In this document: positions 9,508 to 18,814 of the stretch, piece after piece
Numbering within the stretch: position 1 is the stretch's first letter
How the letters are laid out: each line of letters starts with the position of its first letter
Origin: Psychrobacter sp. NZS113
Lineage (GTDB): Bacteria > Pseudomonadota > Gammaproteobacteria > Pseudomonadales > Moraxellaceae
Direction of reading: 5' to 3'
Assembly: GCF_015864825.1 (NCBI RefSeq)
Contig: NZ_JADYWL010000003.1
Span: forward strand, 1-64,000
Length of the DNA stretch: 64,000 bases
The notes under the pieces: generated by a model
Databases searched by the model: none
Seen by the model: only the letters and a program-made list of their open reading frames with translations
Told to the model about the DNA's origin: nothing
Program-made: the position numbers and the translations under genes

Positions 9508-10794
9508 TTAGCGAATAATTTTTAAGCATTGCCCTGCATGATACAGAGTAAGGCCTACCTCGGTAAATACAGACTTCATACTCGATAAAGCGACTTTGGA
9601 TTCCTTTAGCGTTTTAAAAGGCAGTGGGATACTGCTTCTATCTCCCGTTAGAATATAATCAGCAAAGCATTTGCCCATTAGTGTACCAGTGGTAATACCA
9701 CGGCCATTGTAAGCTGTGGCTGTTAGAATGCCTTCATCAGGCTCTAATACCCGAAAAATATGGTCTTGCGTAAAGCCAAAATTTCCATACCATTCATATT
9801 GCCAATTAAACTTAGGTAAATCGGGGTAATAGCTTTTTTGCACACAATCTGCCCATGACTGATAAAAAGATTTGGGCTTACAAGCTCTACCACCTACTGT
9901 ACCGAGTAGCAGACGGTCGTCATGATCGCGGCGAAAACTAGACAAGGCCAAGCGGGTATCCCAAGCCCCATTTTTATGAGGCAAGATACGATCGGCCAAC
10001 TCACCCGTCAGAGGTTCAGAAGCTATTTGGTAATAAGAGACAAAGTAAAAAGTCTTAGATACTTCGGTCCATTCACCTTCAGTATAAGCGTTGGTTGCGA
10101 TAATAACGCGCTCTGCTTTTACGCTAGCTTTAGGCGTTCTTACATACCACTCCCCATCAGATTTTTCTAAAGTACTGACCATAGAATGCTCATAAATCAT
10201 CACTCCTAATTCAGTTGCTACTTTTGCAAGACCATTCACATAAGCTAATGGGTTCAACGTGCCTGTGCGGTGATCTAATAGCGCCTTATTAATGCTAGTA
10301 GTGCCACAATATTCATGGCAACGGCTACCCTTTAGTACTTCTACATTCACACCGCGGCGCTTCAGTTGCTCATATCTAATATCAACATCAGCCTCACCTT
10401 TAGCATTATGAGCCATATGAATATTGCCATTTTGAGTGGCTTGTGCATCAATTCCGTAGCGTGAAATCAAGTCAAATACAAGACTGGGCGCATGTCCTAA
10501 TGCCTCTGTCAAACGCTCACCTTCAACTTCGCCCAAAGCTATATTTAAATCATCAGGACGTGCCCAAGTACCTGCATTGACCAGACCAACACTTTTCCCA
10601 GAACCACCACTACCAATACTCTGGCTCTCTAACAGGGTGACTTTGACCCCTTTTTCTGCTAAATGGATAGCAGCTGATAATCCTGTATAACCGCCACCAA
10701 TGATACAAACACTGGTCTGGGTATCGCTACGAAGCTCATCATAGGGATGAATTTTGGGCGCAGTTACGCTCCACAAACATTGCTCTTGCAACAT
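9508..10794 (-). CDS. amaA: L-pipecolate oxidase-like FAD oxidoreductase
   Basis: A 428-residue DAO-superfamily flavoprotein. The N-terminus has a CLW motif, then the FAD Rossmann motif GGGYTG (residues 33-38) and GSGGSGKSVGLVNAGTW. It resembles AmaA/PuuB-type oxidases, which carry an ECLW leader and the GGSGRNVGLVNAG block. AmaA oxidises L-pipecolate to piperideine-6-carboxylate. The adjacent aminoadipate-semialdehyde dehydrogenase homologue supports that role over gamma-glutamylputrescine oxidation, because no other puu genes are present. GGAG lies 6 bases before the ATG. The start codon is 18 bases from the transporter stop, so co-transcription is likely. Confidence 0.75.
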   Translation of the reverse strand: MLQEQCLWSVTAPKIHPYDELRSDTQTSVCIIGGGYTGLSAAIHLAEKGVKVTLLESQSIGSGGSGKSVGLVNAGTWARPDDLNIALGEVEGERLTEALGHAPSLVFDLISRYGIDAQATQNGNIHMAHNAKGEADVDIRYEQLKRRGVNVEVLKGSRCHEYCGTTSINKALLDHRTGTLNPLAYVNGLAKVATELGVMIYEHSMVSTLEKSDGEWYVRTPKASVKAERVIIATNAYTEGEWTEVSKTFYFVSYYQIASEPLTGELADRILPHKNGAWDTRLALSSFRRDHDDRLLLGTVGGRACKPKSFYQSWADCVQKSYYPDLPKFNWQYEWYGNFGFTQDHIFRVLEPDEGILTATAYNGRGITTGTLMGKCFADYILTGDRSSIPLPFKTLKESKVALSSMKSVFTEVGLTLYHAGQCLKIIR

Positions 10795-10811
10795 TTCGTA
10801 CTCCGGTGAAG

Positions 10812-12269
10812 TTATAATTTATTGAGAGAAGGTACTGTGGTATCTGTAGCCGCAACAGGTTCGTCACGCGGTATGAATTTATCCAACACAGCCCATAGCA
10901 AACCAAATAAAGGAGACAACCAACAGGCAAAGGCAAAAGGTGCATAGGTTAATGTTGCTATACCTAGCGTGGCGGCGACAAAACTACCACCCATGTTCCA
11001 AGGAATTAGCGGTGATAATAGCGTACCCGCATCTTCAATAGATCGTGTCAGTGTGGTTCGTTTATAGCCCATTTCCTTATACTTATCTTTGAGCAGACGT
11101 CCTGGGAGTACCAACGTGGTATAGACATCACCAATAATCGTTCCTACTCCAAGAACACTGGCATAGGTTGTGAGAATCAAGCCTAAACGCGATTTCACTA
11201 TTTTATCTACTTTTACCATAATGGCTTTGAGCGTACCGTAATGCTCAAGCGAACCCACAAACGCTAGTGCAAAAATAGTTAGAGTGACAACCCATGTCAT
11301 CGACATTAGGCCACCTTTTGATAATAATTTATCAACGACCTCAAAACCCGTTTCACTCTTAAAACCATTCTGTAAAACATTGAAAATTTCGCTAACACCA
11401 ATGCCTTGCATGAAGAATGCTACTAATGAGGCGACCACCACGCCACTCAACACAGTAGGTATAGCGGGTACTTTCATAATAGCAGCACCAACTACCACCA
11501 CAGCAGGTAATAGAGTAATAATACTCAAGCTATAGTTATCGGCTAGTGTGCTTTGCAATGCTTGAATAGAAGACATGTCGACACTATCATCACCGTAACT
11601 AATGCCAATCCAAGCATACAGCGCTAAAGCTGTGAGCATCGCAGGAATTGTCGTCGGTAACATACCTTTGATATGGTCCCAAAGATCCACACCAGCGGCG
11701 GCAGGGGTTAAATTGGTTGTATCAGACAACGGCGACATTTTGTCACCAAAGAAAGCGCCAGAGACAATAGCTCCGCCTGTAAAATGTGCCGGGATACCAA
11801 GGCCCATACCAATACCCATCATGGCAAGCCCTACTGTGCCCACAGTACCCCAAGATGTACCAGTAGCAACCGAGATAATGGCACAAATAAGACAGACAGA
11901 GACCAAAAATGAAGACGGCGAAAAAATGCTAAATCCATAATAAAGAATGGTCGGCACTGTCCCTGCTATAATCCAAGACCCAATCAGCATGCCCACGCCC
12001 ATCAGAATAATCATGGCGGGTAAGCCTATTTTTACCACTTTTAAAAATCGCTCCTCCATACCCATCCAATCTCGGCCACGCAGCTTCATAAATAAGCCAG
12101 TGATTAGAATGCCGCAAGCTAATGGAATATGAGGAGTAAAGTCTTTGAACACAAAAAACTGTACCATCAAAATCATGGCGGTTAAGAGCAGTGGAGCAAT
12201 ATCGAGTAAGAAACTAGAGGAGGCTTCGTAGCCATCTTTAGTAGGATCGTGTTGTTTGTCATCAATCAT
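10812..12269 (-). CDS. NhaC-family Na+/H+ antiporter-type transporter
   Basis: A 485-residue membrane protein with about 11-12 predicted helices and the NhaC-family features TGTSWGTVGTVGLAMMGIG and FFGDKMSPLSDTTNLTPAA, repeated in part as SIEDAGTLLSPLIPWNMGG. NhaC relatives exchange Na+ and H+ and sometimes carry organic solutes (for example malate/lactate). Its position between the pipecolate oxidase and semialdehyde dehydrogenase genes suggests it moves a pathway substrate or product, but the sequence does not show which. The ATG at 12269 is preceded by GGAAGG about 10 bases upstream; an upstream in-frame ATG is also possible. Confidence 0.85.
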   Translation of the reverse strand: MIDDKQHDPTKDGYEASSSFLLDIAPLLLTAMILMVQFFVFKDFTPHIPLACGILITGLFMKLRGRDWMGMEERFLKVVKIGLPAMIILMGVGMLIGSWIIAGTVPTILYYGFSIFSPSSFLVSVCLICAIISVATGTSWGTVGTVGLAMMGIGMGLGIPAHFTGGAIVSGAFFGDKMSPLSDTTNLTPAAAGVDLWDHIKGMLPTTIPAMLTALALYAWIGISYGDDSVDMSSIQALQSTLADNYSLSIITLLPAVVVVGAAIMKVPAIPTVLSGVVVASLVAFFMQGIGVSEIFNVLQNGFKSETGFEVVDKLLSKGGLMSMTWVVTLTIFALAFVGSLEHYGTLKAIMVKVDKIVKSRLGLILTTYASVLGVGTIIGDVYTTLVLPGRLLKDKYKEMGYKRTTLTRSIEDAGTLLSPLIPWNMGGSFVAATLGIATLTYAPFAFACWLSPLFGLLWAVLDKFIPRDEPVAATDTTVPSLNKL

Positions 12270-12408
12270 GATAGTTCTACCTTCCTTAGTCATAACCATT
12301 ACTAGTAGTAACTATTGATAGTTATAAAACTCACTATCAATAGTTGGAATAATCAATCCTTAGCTAATTTGTGGCTTAAGAATTTTAACGACACGAAGCA
12401 TATTTCTC

Positions 12409-13899
12409 TTAGCCAAAATTAATACCTTGAGCAAGTGGCAACTCTGTTGAGTAATTAACAGTATTAGTTTGACGACGCATATAATTCTTCCAGGCATCTG
12501 ATCCTGACTCACGACCACCGCCTGTTTCCTTTTCACCACCGAATGCCCCACCAATTTCAGCACCACTGGTACCAATATTGACGTTGGCAATACCGCAATC
12601 ACTGCCACGATCGCTCAAAAATATCTCAGCCTCACGCAGATCATTGGTAAATACACATGATGATAATCCTTGAGGCACATCGTTTTGCATCTCTAGCGCA
12701 TCATCAAATTTTTTGTAAGTCATGACATATAGAATGGGTGCAAAGGTCTCAGTTCTTACGACATCGTTTTGCTCATCAAATTCGACAATAGCAGGCGTCA
12801 CATAATAAGCATTTGGGTATTTATCTGACAATACACGCTCACCGCCTGTGACTTTGCCACCAGCACTTCTTGCTTTTTCTAATGCTTCTTGCATATTTTC
12901 GAAACTGTCTTTGTCAATCAGTGGACCTACTAGATTGCCTTCTAATGGGTGCCCAATACTGACTGTCGAATATGCAGCCTTAACCCGTGGCAAAATATCA
13001 TCTTTGACGGTTTCATGAACAAACAGACGGCGTAATGTTGTACAACGCTGACCTGCAGTACCCACTGCCGAAAATAGAATGCCACGTAATGCTAAATCCA
13101 AATCAGCTGTTGGGGCCAAGATCATTGCATTATTACCACCAAGCTCTAGCAAACATTTACCAAAGCGTTCAGCAACTTTAGGTCCAACCGTTTTACCCAT
13201 GCGGGTACTGCCCGTGGCACTAACCAATGCAATATCTTTACTTTCGACTAAAGCATTGCCTACATCCGTTTTGCCTAATAGGACTTGTGACAAATGAGAA
13301 GGGGCATCACCGAATTTTGCTAATGCTTTTTCGAACATGGCCTGACAAGCCAATGCGACAAGCGGTGCTTTTTCTGATGGCTTCCAAATAACAGGGTTAC
13401 CACAAACGATAGCAAGCGCTGTATTCCAAGCCCAAACTGCCACTGGAAAGTTAAAGGCCGAGATAACACCAATGACGCCAAGTGGATGCCAAGTTTCACG
13501 CATATGATGACCCGGACGCTCTGATGCGATGGTCAAACCATATAATTGACGTGACACCCCTACTGCAAAGTCACAGATGTCGATCATCTCTTGTACTTCG
13601 CCAAGACCTTCTTCTTTAATCTTGCCAGCTTCAAGCGATACTAAGAAACCCAAATCTTCTTTATGCTCACGCAATACTTCACCTAACAGACGAATCAGCT
13701 CACCACGCTTTGGCGCAGGAACCGTGCGCCATGCTTGAAAAGCAGTTTTGGCGTTTTGAATTTTGGTATTAACTTCGGCAATGCTGTCTAAGGTAATTTT
13801 GCCAATAACAGTGCCATCAATCGGGGTATTTATTTCAAAGTCACCATTTTGATATTGTTCTTCTTGTACGCCCATTGCAGACATATATTGCTTAATCAT
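12409..13899 (-). CDS. amaB: 2-aminoadipate-semialdehyde dehydrogenase (ALDH7/AmaB-like)
   Basis: A 496-residue NAD-dependent aldehyde dehydrogenase. Catalytic residues are visible: Asn150 (SAFNFP), Glu252 (LELGGN) and Cys286 (AGQRCTTLRR). The VGVSRQLYGLTIASERPGH segment and the ISAFNFPVAVWAWNTALA block are characteristic of the ALDH7/antiquitin branch, whose bacterial members oxidise aminoadipate semialdehyde (piperideine-6-carboxylate) to 2-aminoadipate. This fits exactly one step after pipecolate oxidase. AGGA lies 6 bases before the ATG at 13899. A 139-base gap separates it from the transporter, enough for an internal promoter. Confidence 0.83.
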   Translation of the reverse strand: MIKQYMSAMGVQEEQYQNGDFEINTPIDGTVIGKITLDSIAEVNTKIQNAKTAFQAWRTVPAPKRGELIRLLGEVLREHKEDLGFLVSLEAGKIKEEGLGEVQEMIDICDFAVGVSRQLYGLTIASERPGHHMRETWHPLGVIGVISAFNFPVAVWAWNTALAIVCGNPVIWKPSEKAPLVALACQAMFEKALAKFGDAPSHLSQVLLGKTDVGNALVESKDIALVSATGSTRMGKTVGPKVAERFGKCLLELGGNNAMILAPTADLDLALRGILFSAVGTAGQRCTTLRRLFVHETVKDDILPRVKAAYSTVSIGHPLEGNLVGPLIDKDSFENMQEALEKARSAGGKVTGGERVLSDKYPNAYYVTPAIVEFDEQNDVVRTETFAPILYVMTYKKFDDALEMQNDVPQGLSSCVFTNDLREAEIFLSDRGSDCGIANVNIGTSGAEIGGAFGGEKETGGGRESGSDAWKNYMRRQTNTVNYSTELPLAQGINFG

Positions 13900-14041
13900 A
13901 ATCAATCCTTTATATATTGGTTTATTAGTTTCTCAACACACTTCTTAAATTACCTTGCAGACCAATAAGTTGCAAAATAATAAAATTCTTGTAGTCATTC
14001 CATTTAGGAATGGGCCTTAAATATATGCGTTAATATCACTA

Positions 14042-15496
14042 TTAACTGCAACCAGCGAGACATTTTTTTAGGCTTTGTGCCTGTATTTCTTCATACAATT
14101 TGAGCTCGTCATAGACTTTAGACCCTAACGCTTTTTCAAACTCCTGCTGGTTTGAAGCGTTATCGTAGCTATTATTTTTACTCTGATTGAGGTTAGATTG
14201 AAAAATTCCTGCTGCACTCACAGGTAAAAAATCCTCATAAACAATTGGCTCAATACGAATGACTCCATCATCAATAAGTTTGCTGATCTCAGCACGAGAT
14301 ACTGCATTCAAATCAACCTTGTCAAATGCTGCTGCTAACAATGCTCGATCTTTACAAGAGTCATGAATGTTATCCGTCAGCTGATAATAGAAATAAGCCA
14401 GATCTGTATCATGTAGGGCCTGATAGTTGTCAGGGAATTTGCTAAATGTCTCGTCTAGAATCTGATAGTACTGAGACGCATTGTCTTCATTAGGTGTTAT
14501 CCCTAACTGGTTACGAGCTTCGTTAAGCAACTGGTCATATAACGCTCTACCCTTTGGCGTTAAAGCTACTCCACGTTGCTCAATTTCACCGAAGCGTGCT
14601 GTATGAAACCCTTGCTCATAGCCATCACAGCACTCATCTAAATCACCTATATTGGCAGTTTTGAAGCTCACAGCCTCTTCCAACGCTTTAAAACTTGTTT
14701 GTCTTAACAAGATCGGACAAGCTCTTCGAGGTGGGCCTTCAATAATGGCTTTTGACGGTATACCTCCTGCCTGCATTTTCTGTTGAGCCGCATCAATATC
14801 CAATGTTCTGGGTGTTAAATGATTGATATGAGGGCCCTTAAAACCCACCACATCAGCAATCAGAGGATGCTGATGTAATAACCGCTGGTATAGCTCTTTT
14901 GTCACAGGAGTTTTGTCATGCCACCGAAAAGTCTGTAACGCTTCTTTTATGAAACACTGAGCATCCTCAGGTATTAATCCATCTTGCATCTCAAAACGTT
15001 CAATAAGGCCAATCACTTCATCGGTGAAAATACGACGCTTTTGCAGTGTCGCAGTTGCCTCTCTTTCAAGAGCCTCATCACCAATGAGATCTAGACGCAA
15101 TAATGAGGTAAATACCCGAAAAGGGCTTTTATGCGACGAATGAGGATCTAGTGTTCGAAATGCCGTCGAATGCACTGGCACTCCAGCAGGAGCTAAGTCA
15201 TAGTAGCCCACAGGATACATACCCATAACTGCAAAAAGACGGCGCATCATGCTCAACTCTGTTGCTGTACCCAATCGAATTGCCCCATGACGCTCCATAC
15301 TCAAGCGCTCGATTTCTCCCGTGTGTAATAATTGAGTTTTGGTATCAGGATGCGTGGTCAAGACCTCAGCATTCACCTCACTGACTAGATCGATAAGATT
15401 GCCGTATAACGGCACTTCTTCTTGATACATAGCGGACATAGCCATCGAAAACTCATGGCGAATATCATCACTACTCATAAAATCGTGATTACTCAT
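14042..15496 (-). CDS. hglS: 2-oxoadipate dioxygenase/decarboxylase (DUF1338, HglS-type)
   Basis: A 484-residue DUF1338-family protein. HglS is an Fe(II)-dependent enzyme that converts 2-oxoadipate and O2 to D-2-hydroxyglutarate and CO2. ERHGAIRLG places His70 and Arg74, and GPHINHLTPR places His226; from memory these are the metal- and substrate-binding positions of the Pseudomonas putida enzyme. The acidic metal ligand probably lies in HTARFGEIEQRG (residues 298-309). Neighbouring transaminase, semialdehyde dehydrogenase and D-2-hydroxyglutarate dehydrogenase genes match the expected steps before and after. AAGGA precedes the ATG. Confidence 0.85.
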   Translation of the reverse strand: MSNHDFMSSDDIRHEFSMAMSAMYQEEVPLYGNLIDLVSEVNAEVLTTHPDTKTQLLHTGEIERLSMERHGAIRLGTATELSMMRRLFAVMGMYPVGYYDLAPAGVPVHSTAFRTLDPHSSHKSPFRVFTSLLRLDLIGDEALEREATATLQKRRIFTDEVIGLIERFEMQDGLIPEDAQCFIKEALQTFRWHDKTPVTKELYQRLLHQHPLIADVVGFKGPHINHLTPRTLDIDAAQQKMQAGGIPSKAIIEGPPRRACPILLRQTSFKALEEAVSFKTANIGDLDECCDGYEQGFHTARFGEIEQRGVALTPKGRALYDQLLNEARNQLGITPNEDNASQYYQILDETFSKFPDNYQALHDTDLAYFYYQLTDNIHDSCKDRALLAAAFDKVDLNAVSRAEISKLIDDGVIRIEPIVYEDFLPVSAAGIFQSNLNQSKNNSYDNASNQQEFEKALGSKVYDELKLYEEIQAQSLKKCLAGCS

Positions 15497-15558
15497 AGAT
15501 ATTTATCCTTTTTATATCTACCGCGGGCTTGAATCCCATTATTAATTGAGCTGTATAT

Positions 15559-16836
15559 TTAAGACCAGTCGACTGGATTTTGATCAGGAATCGTGCTTAA
15601 GACGTCTCTCAAAATATCAAGGCCAACCTGGAGTGTTTCAGGCTCGATAGTCAGTGGTGGTAACAATCGAATGATGTGACGGTATTTACCACTTGGCATG
15701 AGCAGTAAACCTCGCTTTCGTGCTTGGGTTAGTACGTGGGTCATCACATTAGGATGAGAGCCATACTCTGCATGACGAAGCTCAATACCTCGCATGGCAC
15801 CAATACCAGTGAGACCATATAGCCAAGGGGAAACGTCTTCCGCCTGCCATTGCGTAATACTTGTTTCAATCATTTGCACGTAGTGTTTAGCAGATGCCCA
15901 TACTTCATCCTCTTGCATAATGTCTATCGTGGCATTGGCCGCTGCACATGCCACTGGATTACCAGAGTACGTACCGCCCAAACTGCCTTTAGGCAAGCCA
16001 TTTACGACACTGGCCTTACCTACGACTGCACCTAAGGGCAAGCCGCCTGCGATGCTTTTACCAAGTAGTATCATATCTGGCTCAATGCCCAAATGTGAAA
16101 AGGCAAATGGTGAGCCAGTACGTCCATAGCCTGATTGAATCTCATCCATAATCAGCAAAATACTGTGCTCATCACAAAAGGCACGCAGGTACTGAGCAAA
16201 AGAGGGTGACATTAACTGAAACCCACCCTCCCCCTGTATTGGCTCTGCGATAATCGCACCAATATTATTGATATCAGTCTCTACTTCAAACAAACGATCT
16301 AGCGCATCGATTGCCTGTTGGTCACTCACCTCATTGTCTGGACTGGGGAAAGGAATGTGATAGACACTACCGGCTAACGGTCCCAACCCTCGCTTGTAAG
16401 GGGCAACCTTGCCATTTAGATTAACAGCAGCCAGTGTACGGCCATGGAACCCGCCATCAAAAGCAATGACCCCGGTACGCTTGGTCTTGAGACGCGCAAT
16501 TTTTATAGCATTTTCAGTAGCCTCTGCACCAGAGTTGGTGAGCATACCTGACAGCTCGCCACTGATAGGAATGAGCTCACATAATCGTGGCATGAAGGTT
16601 TGGTAGGGTGTATGAGCCGCCGCATTGTAGGCATAGTGAATGAGGGATTGGGTTTGATTGATAATGGCGGTTACGATGTGAGGATGGCAATGACCAAAAT
16701 TTAAGACGCCAATGCCACCCACAAAATCGATGTAGCATTGATCATTATCGTCCCACACTTTTGCATTTTTACCCTTAATTAAGGTGATGGGGTGTACCAT
16801 CGTAAAAGCATCAGTGACGTTGTATAACTTATTCAT
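15559..16836 (-). CDS. Class III aminotransferase, candidate 2-aminoadipate transaminase (GABA-AT-like)
   Basis: A 425-residue PLP enzyme of the class III family, of normal length for 4-aminobutyrate transaminases. TNSGAEATENAIK (about residues 100-112) binds cofactor phosphate, MDEIQSGYGRTG contains the PLP-ring aspartate 231, and ILLGKSIAGG holds the Schiff-base lysine 260. GABA-AT-like enzymes often accept 5-aminovalerate or 2-aminoadipate. Upstream of the DUF1338 gene, conversion of 2-aminoadipate to 2-oxoadipate is the most fitting role. I chose the ATG at 16836 because alignment to GabT begins there; a longer in-frame TTG form to 16899 is unlikely. It appears to be the first gene of the lysine-type operon. 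Confidence 0.82.
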   Translation of the reverse strand: MNKLYNVTDAFTMVHPITLIKGKNAKVWDDNDQCYIDFVGGIGVLNFGHCHPHIVTAIINQTQSLIHYAYNAAAHTPYQTFMPRLCELIPISGELSGMLTNSGAEATENAIKIARLKTKRTGVIAFDGGFHGRTLAAVNLNGKVAPYKRGLGPLAGSVYHIPFPSPDNEVSDQQAIDALDRLFEVETDINNIGAIIAEPIQGEGGFQLMSPSFAQYLRAFCDEHSILLIMDEIQSGYGRTGSPFAFSHLGIEPDMILLGKSIAGGLPLGAVVGKASVVNGLPKGSLGGTYSGNPVACAAANATIDIMQEDEVWASAKHYVQMIETSITQWQAEDVSPWLYGLTGIGAMRGIELRHAEYGSHPNVMTHVLTQARKRGLLLMPSGKYRHIIRLLPPLTIEPETLQVGLDILRDVLSTIPDQNPVDWS

Positions 16837-16967
16837 TAAGAGTCTCTTATCTTCCTTAAGTTTGACCCTCATTTCAGCAAAACCTGATGTGCTCAGCAAA
16901 CGAATAATAGTTGTGCTTTCATTCCTTTTTGTCAGTACGACTATTATTTAAAAAATTGAATAAAAAA

Positions 16968-16996
16968 AATCTAGGCGCAAACCTAGATTATTTTTT
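16968..16996 (-). terminator. Rho-independent terminator of the LysR gene
   Basis: An 8-bp stem (AATCTAGG/CCTAGATT) with a 6-base loop is followed on the minus strand by a run of eight T residues. It lies between the LysR stop at 17071 and the first operon gene, so it should separate their transcripts. Confidence 0.75.
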
Positions 16997-17070
16997 ATAA
17001 ACCCTAAACATCAAGCCACCTATATGGCACTCACAAAGTAAAGTAATAGGCCTCAATTCAGATAAGCATT

Positions 17071-17979
17071 TCAATCCATAGATGCTGCAATCCATTCTAA
17101 AACAGCTTTCACTTTATGTGAGTTACCCAAAGATAAAGGATAAGACATGTAGTACGCGCCCCGACCCCTTGCCTCATAATCCCATACGGTTATTAAGGTT
17201 CCCAGTTTTAGCTCAAGCTCTACCAAACGTAACGGCACGAGTGCAATACCATACCCGAGCAAAGCAGCAGCAATACAAGCATGAAAAGTATCAAATCTTG
17301 GTCCTCTGAATGTTCCATCAACACTGATATTTTGCTGTCTAAAATACTCATACCATGCGCTAGGACGAGAGCTTAATTGCAGTAATATAAATGCATCTAA
17401 ATTATCAATACATAGTGATTTTTCCTGTAAGTATTCAGGCTGACAAACTGCGACACAATACTCATCGAACAACTTAATCGTCTCCATTCCTCCCCAGACT
17501 CCATCACCATACAAAAAAGCGATATCAACATTTTGATCTTCAGGAAAAAACGGACAAACCTCTTCCTTAATATCTAATGTAATTAACGGGTATTCTTTGC
17601 TAAATCCCTTCAATGCAGGAATCAACCAACGCGAGCAAAAAGTTGGATGTGCTACCACTTTGAGTACTTCTGTATTACTACTATGCGACATCAAGTTAGT
17701 AGTCGCAAATTCAATATGCTTAAGAATACCTAAGACTTCAATATAATATGTTTTTCCAGCAGGCGTTAAGGAGATACGTTGAGGTGTACGATAAAAGAGA
17801 GAAAGATTTAACATCTCTTCTAGCTGAGAAACCTGCTTACTAACGGCGCTTTGAGTCATATGCATTTCTTGTGCAGCATTAGTAAAACTTAAATGTCGAG
17901 CCGCCGTCTCAAAACATTGCAAAGCTGTCGTTGAAGGATATTTTCTAAAAGCTAGTGGGGTTTTGATTTCAGTTTTCAT
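17071..17979 (-). CDS. LysR-family transcriptional regulator (GcvA-like), probable regulator of the lysine-type cluster
   Basis: A 302-residue LTTR. The N-terminal HTH (about residues 15-75) shows FETAARHLSFTNAAQEMHMT, QSAVSKQVSQLEE and the wing LFYRTPQRISLTPAG. The effector domain follows, including DIAFLYGDGVW. It sits directly upstream of, and in the same direction as, the aminotransferase-led cluster, separated by a terminator. Control of that cluster is inferred from position only. No operator was recognised. Confidence 0.88.
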   Translation of the reverse strand: MKTEIKTPLAFRKYPSTTALQCFETAARHLSFTNAAQEMHMTQSAVSKQVSQLEEMLNLSLFYRTPQRISLTPAGKTYYIEVLGILKHIEFATTNLMSHSSNTEVLKVVAHPTFCSRWLIPALKGFSKEYPLITLDIKEEVCPFFPEDQNVDIAFLYGDGVWGGMETIKLFDEYCVAVCQPEYLQEKSLCIDNLDAFILLQLSSRPSAWYEYFRQQNISVDGTFRGPRFDTFHACIAAALLGYGIALVPLRLVELELKLGTLITVWDYEARGRGAYYMSYPLSLGNSHKVKAVLEWIAASMD

Positions 17980-18043
17980 AGTTTATTTATTCTTTTGTAC
18001 AATATGATTTGGAGTGTAAAAACATATTCTGTTTTACTCGGGT

Positions 18044-18175
18044 TGACCTGTGCTGTCAATCTCCTAGTCTTTAACTTAGGAGGTTTGACTTACGCAGCCT
18101 AACGATAATAATAAAACTACACTTATATTGGTTTTTTATAGCTAAAACCCTTCTGCATTCTAGTCCCAATTTGAA
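18044..18175 (-). pseudogene. Relic of IS3-family orfB 3' end with terminal repeat
   Basis: On the minus strand this reads MQKGFSYKK then FYYYR-stop-AA-stop. It aligns with the orfB C-terminus of the element at 34157 (IQKGLGYRS then FDFYRQAA, itself with decayed codons). After the stop, a degenerate outer end TGACAGCACAGGTCA matches TGTCAGCATGAGTCA of the larger element. The intervening CTCCTA/TAGGAG can also form a small hairpin (18061-18082). This is the only recognisable content of 17980-18200. Confidence 0.55.
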
Positions 18176-18213
18176 AATTCTGAGAGAATACGATTATCTC
18201 AGAATGTTCAAAT

Positions 18214-18248
18214 AAAAAGATAGCGCCCATATTAGGCGCTATCTTTTT
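18214..18248. terminator. Bidirectional hairpin terminator
   Basis: A perfect 14-bp inverted repeat (AAAAAGATAGCGCC with its complement) around a 7-base loop, with A and T runs at its ends. No intact gene ends beside it, so it may have belonged to a gene now lost. Confidence 0.7.
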
Positions 18249-18481
18249 GTTTGGTTTTTAAGTGACCCAGACTTTATAATAAAGGCAACGTGATAAAGAT
18301 CATCATTTCTTGAATAGGTTAACACTCTATTTACCACATTACTTTAACCAACAATGAGCGGCACTGTCTGCATATTTTAGATAAGTAAGTGTTGAAATAG
18401 ACTACTATATTATTTGTAATCTATATTGAAGGATATATAGAGATAAATTTAGAAGAATAGCTAGGTAAACAAGAGGTTATC

Positions 18482-18718
18482 ATAACTAAAAAGTCTGGAA
18501 CCCATAGTACAGCTTTTAAATCTGAAGCTATCAAAAAGATAGTGGATAATCATAGTAATATTTCAGCTAAGCATAACAATGTAAAATTTATCTAACTTGA
18601 AGAATCAAGCTTGTCGGCACTAAGCAATATAATCCTGAACTTATAATAATAAAAAAAGACAAAATTCTTAAACGTAATCTTAATATTACTCAGAAGTAAA
18701 AAGAAATACTAAAAAGGT
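18482..18718 (+). pseudogene. Relic of IS3-family orfA
   Basis: Translation from 18482, where the start has become ATA, gives TKKSGTHSTAFKSEAIKKIV then DNHSNISAKHNN. After a frameshift it gives KLVGTKQYNPELI and KDKILKRNLNITQK. This follows orfA of the larger element (SAEFKAEAVKKIADNNGNISA, then EGTEQYDPQLMAVMEENKRLKRQL) along its length. Stops and frameshifts make it non-functional. It lies opposite in orientation to the nearby orfB relic at 18044, so the two need not be one insertion. Confidence 0.75.
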
Positions 18719-18752
18719 TGTTCATGCTATATGTAGCGTGAACAACCTTTTT
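18711..18752. terminator. Strong terminator at the end of the aromatic operon
   Basis: A 19-bp inverted repeat with one mismatch pair (AAAAAGGTTGTTCATGCTA and its near-complement) and a 4-base loop, flanked by A5 and T5. It lies 60 bases beyond the porin stop and should end the long minus-strand operon. Confidence 0.8.
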
Positions 18753-18814
18753 AGTCATGATATTCACAAGTTATACCAATGATAGTTAAAGTGTAATAAC
18801 ATTCATATCAAGTT

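Noticed and set aside
11284..11940. Plus-strand frames opposite the NhaC-type gene
   Set aside because: Shadow frames of a hydrophobic membrane protein; no start signals.
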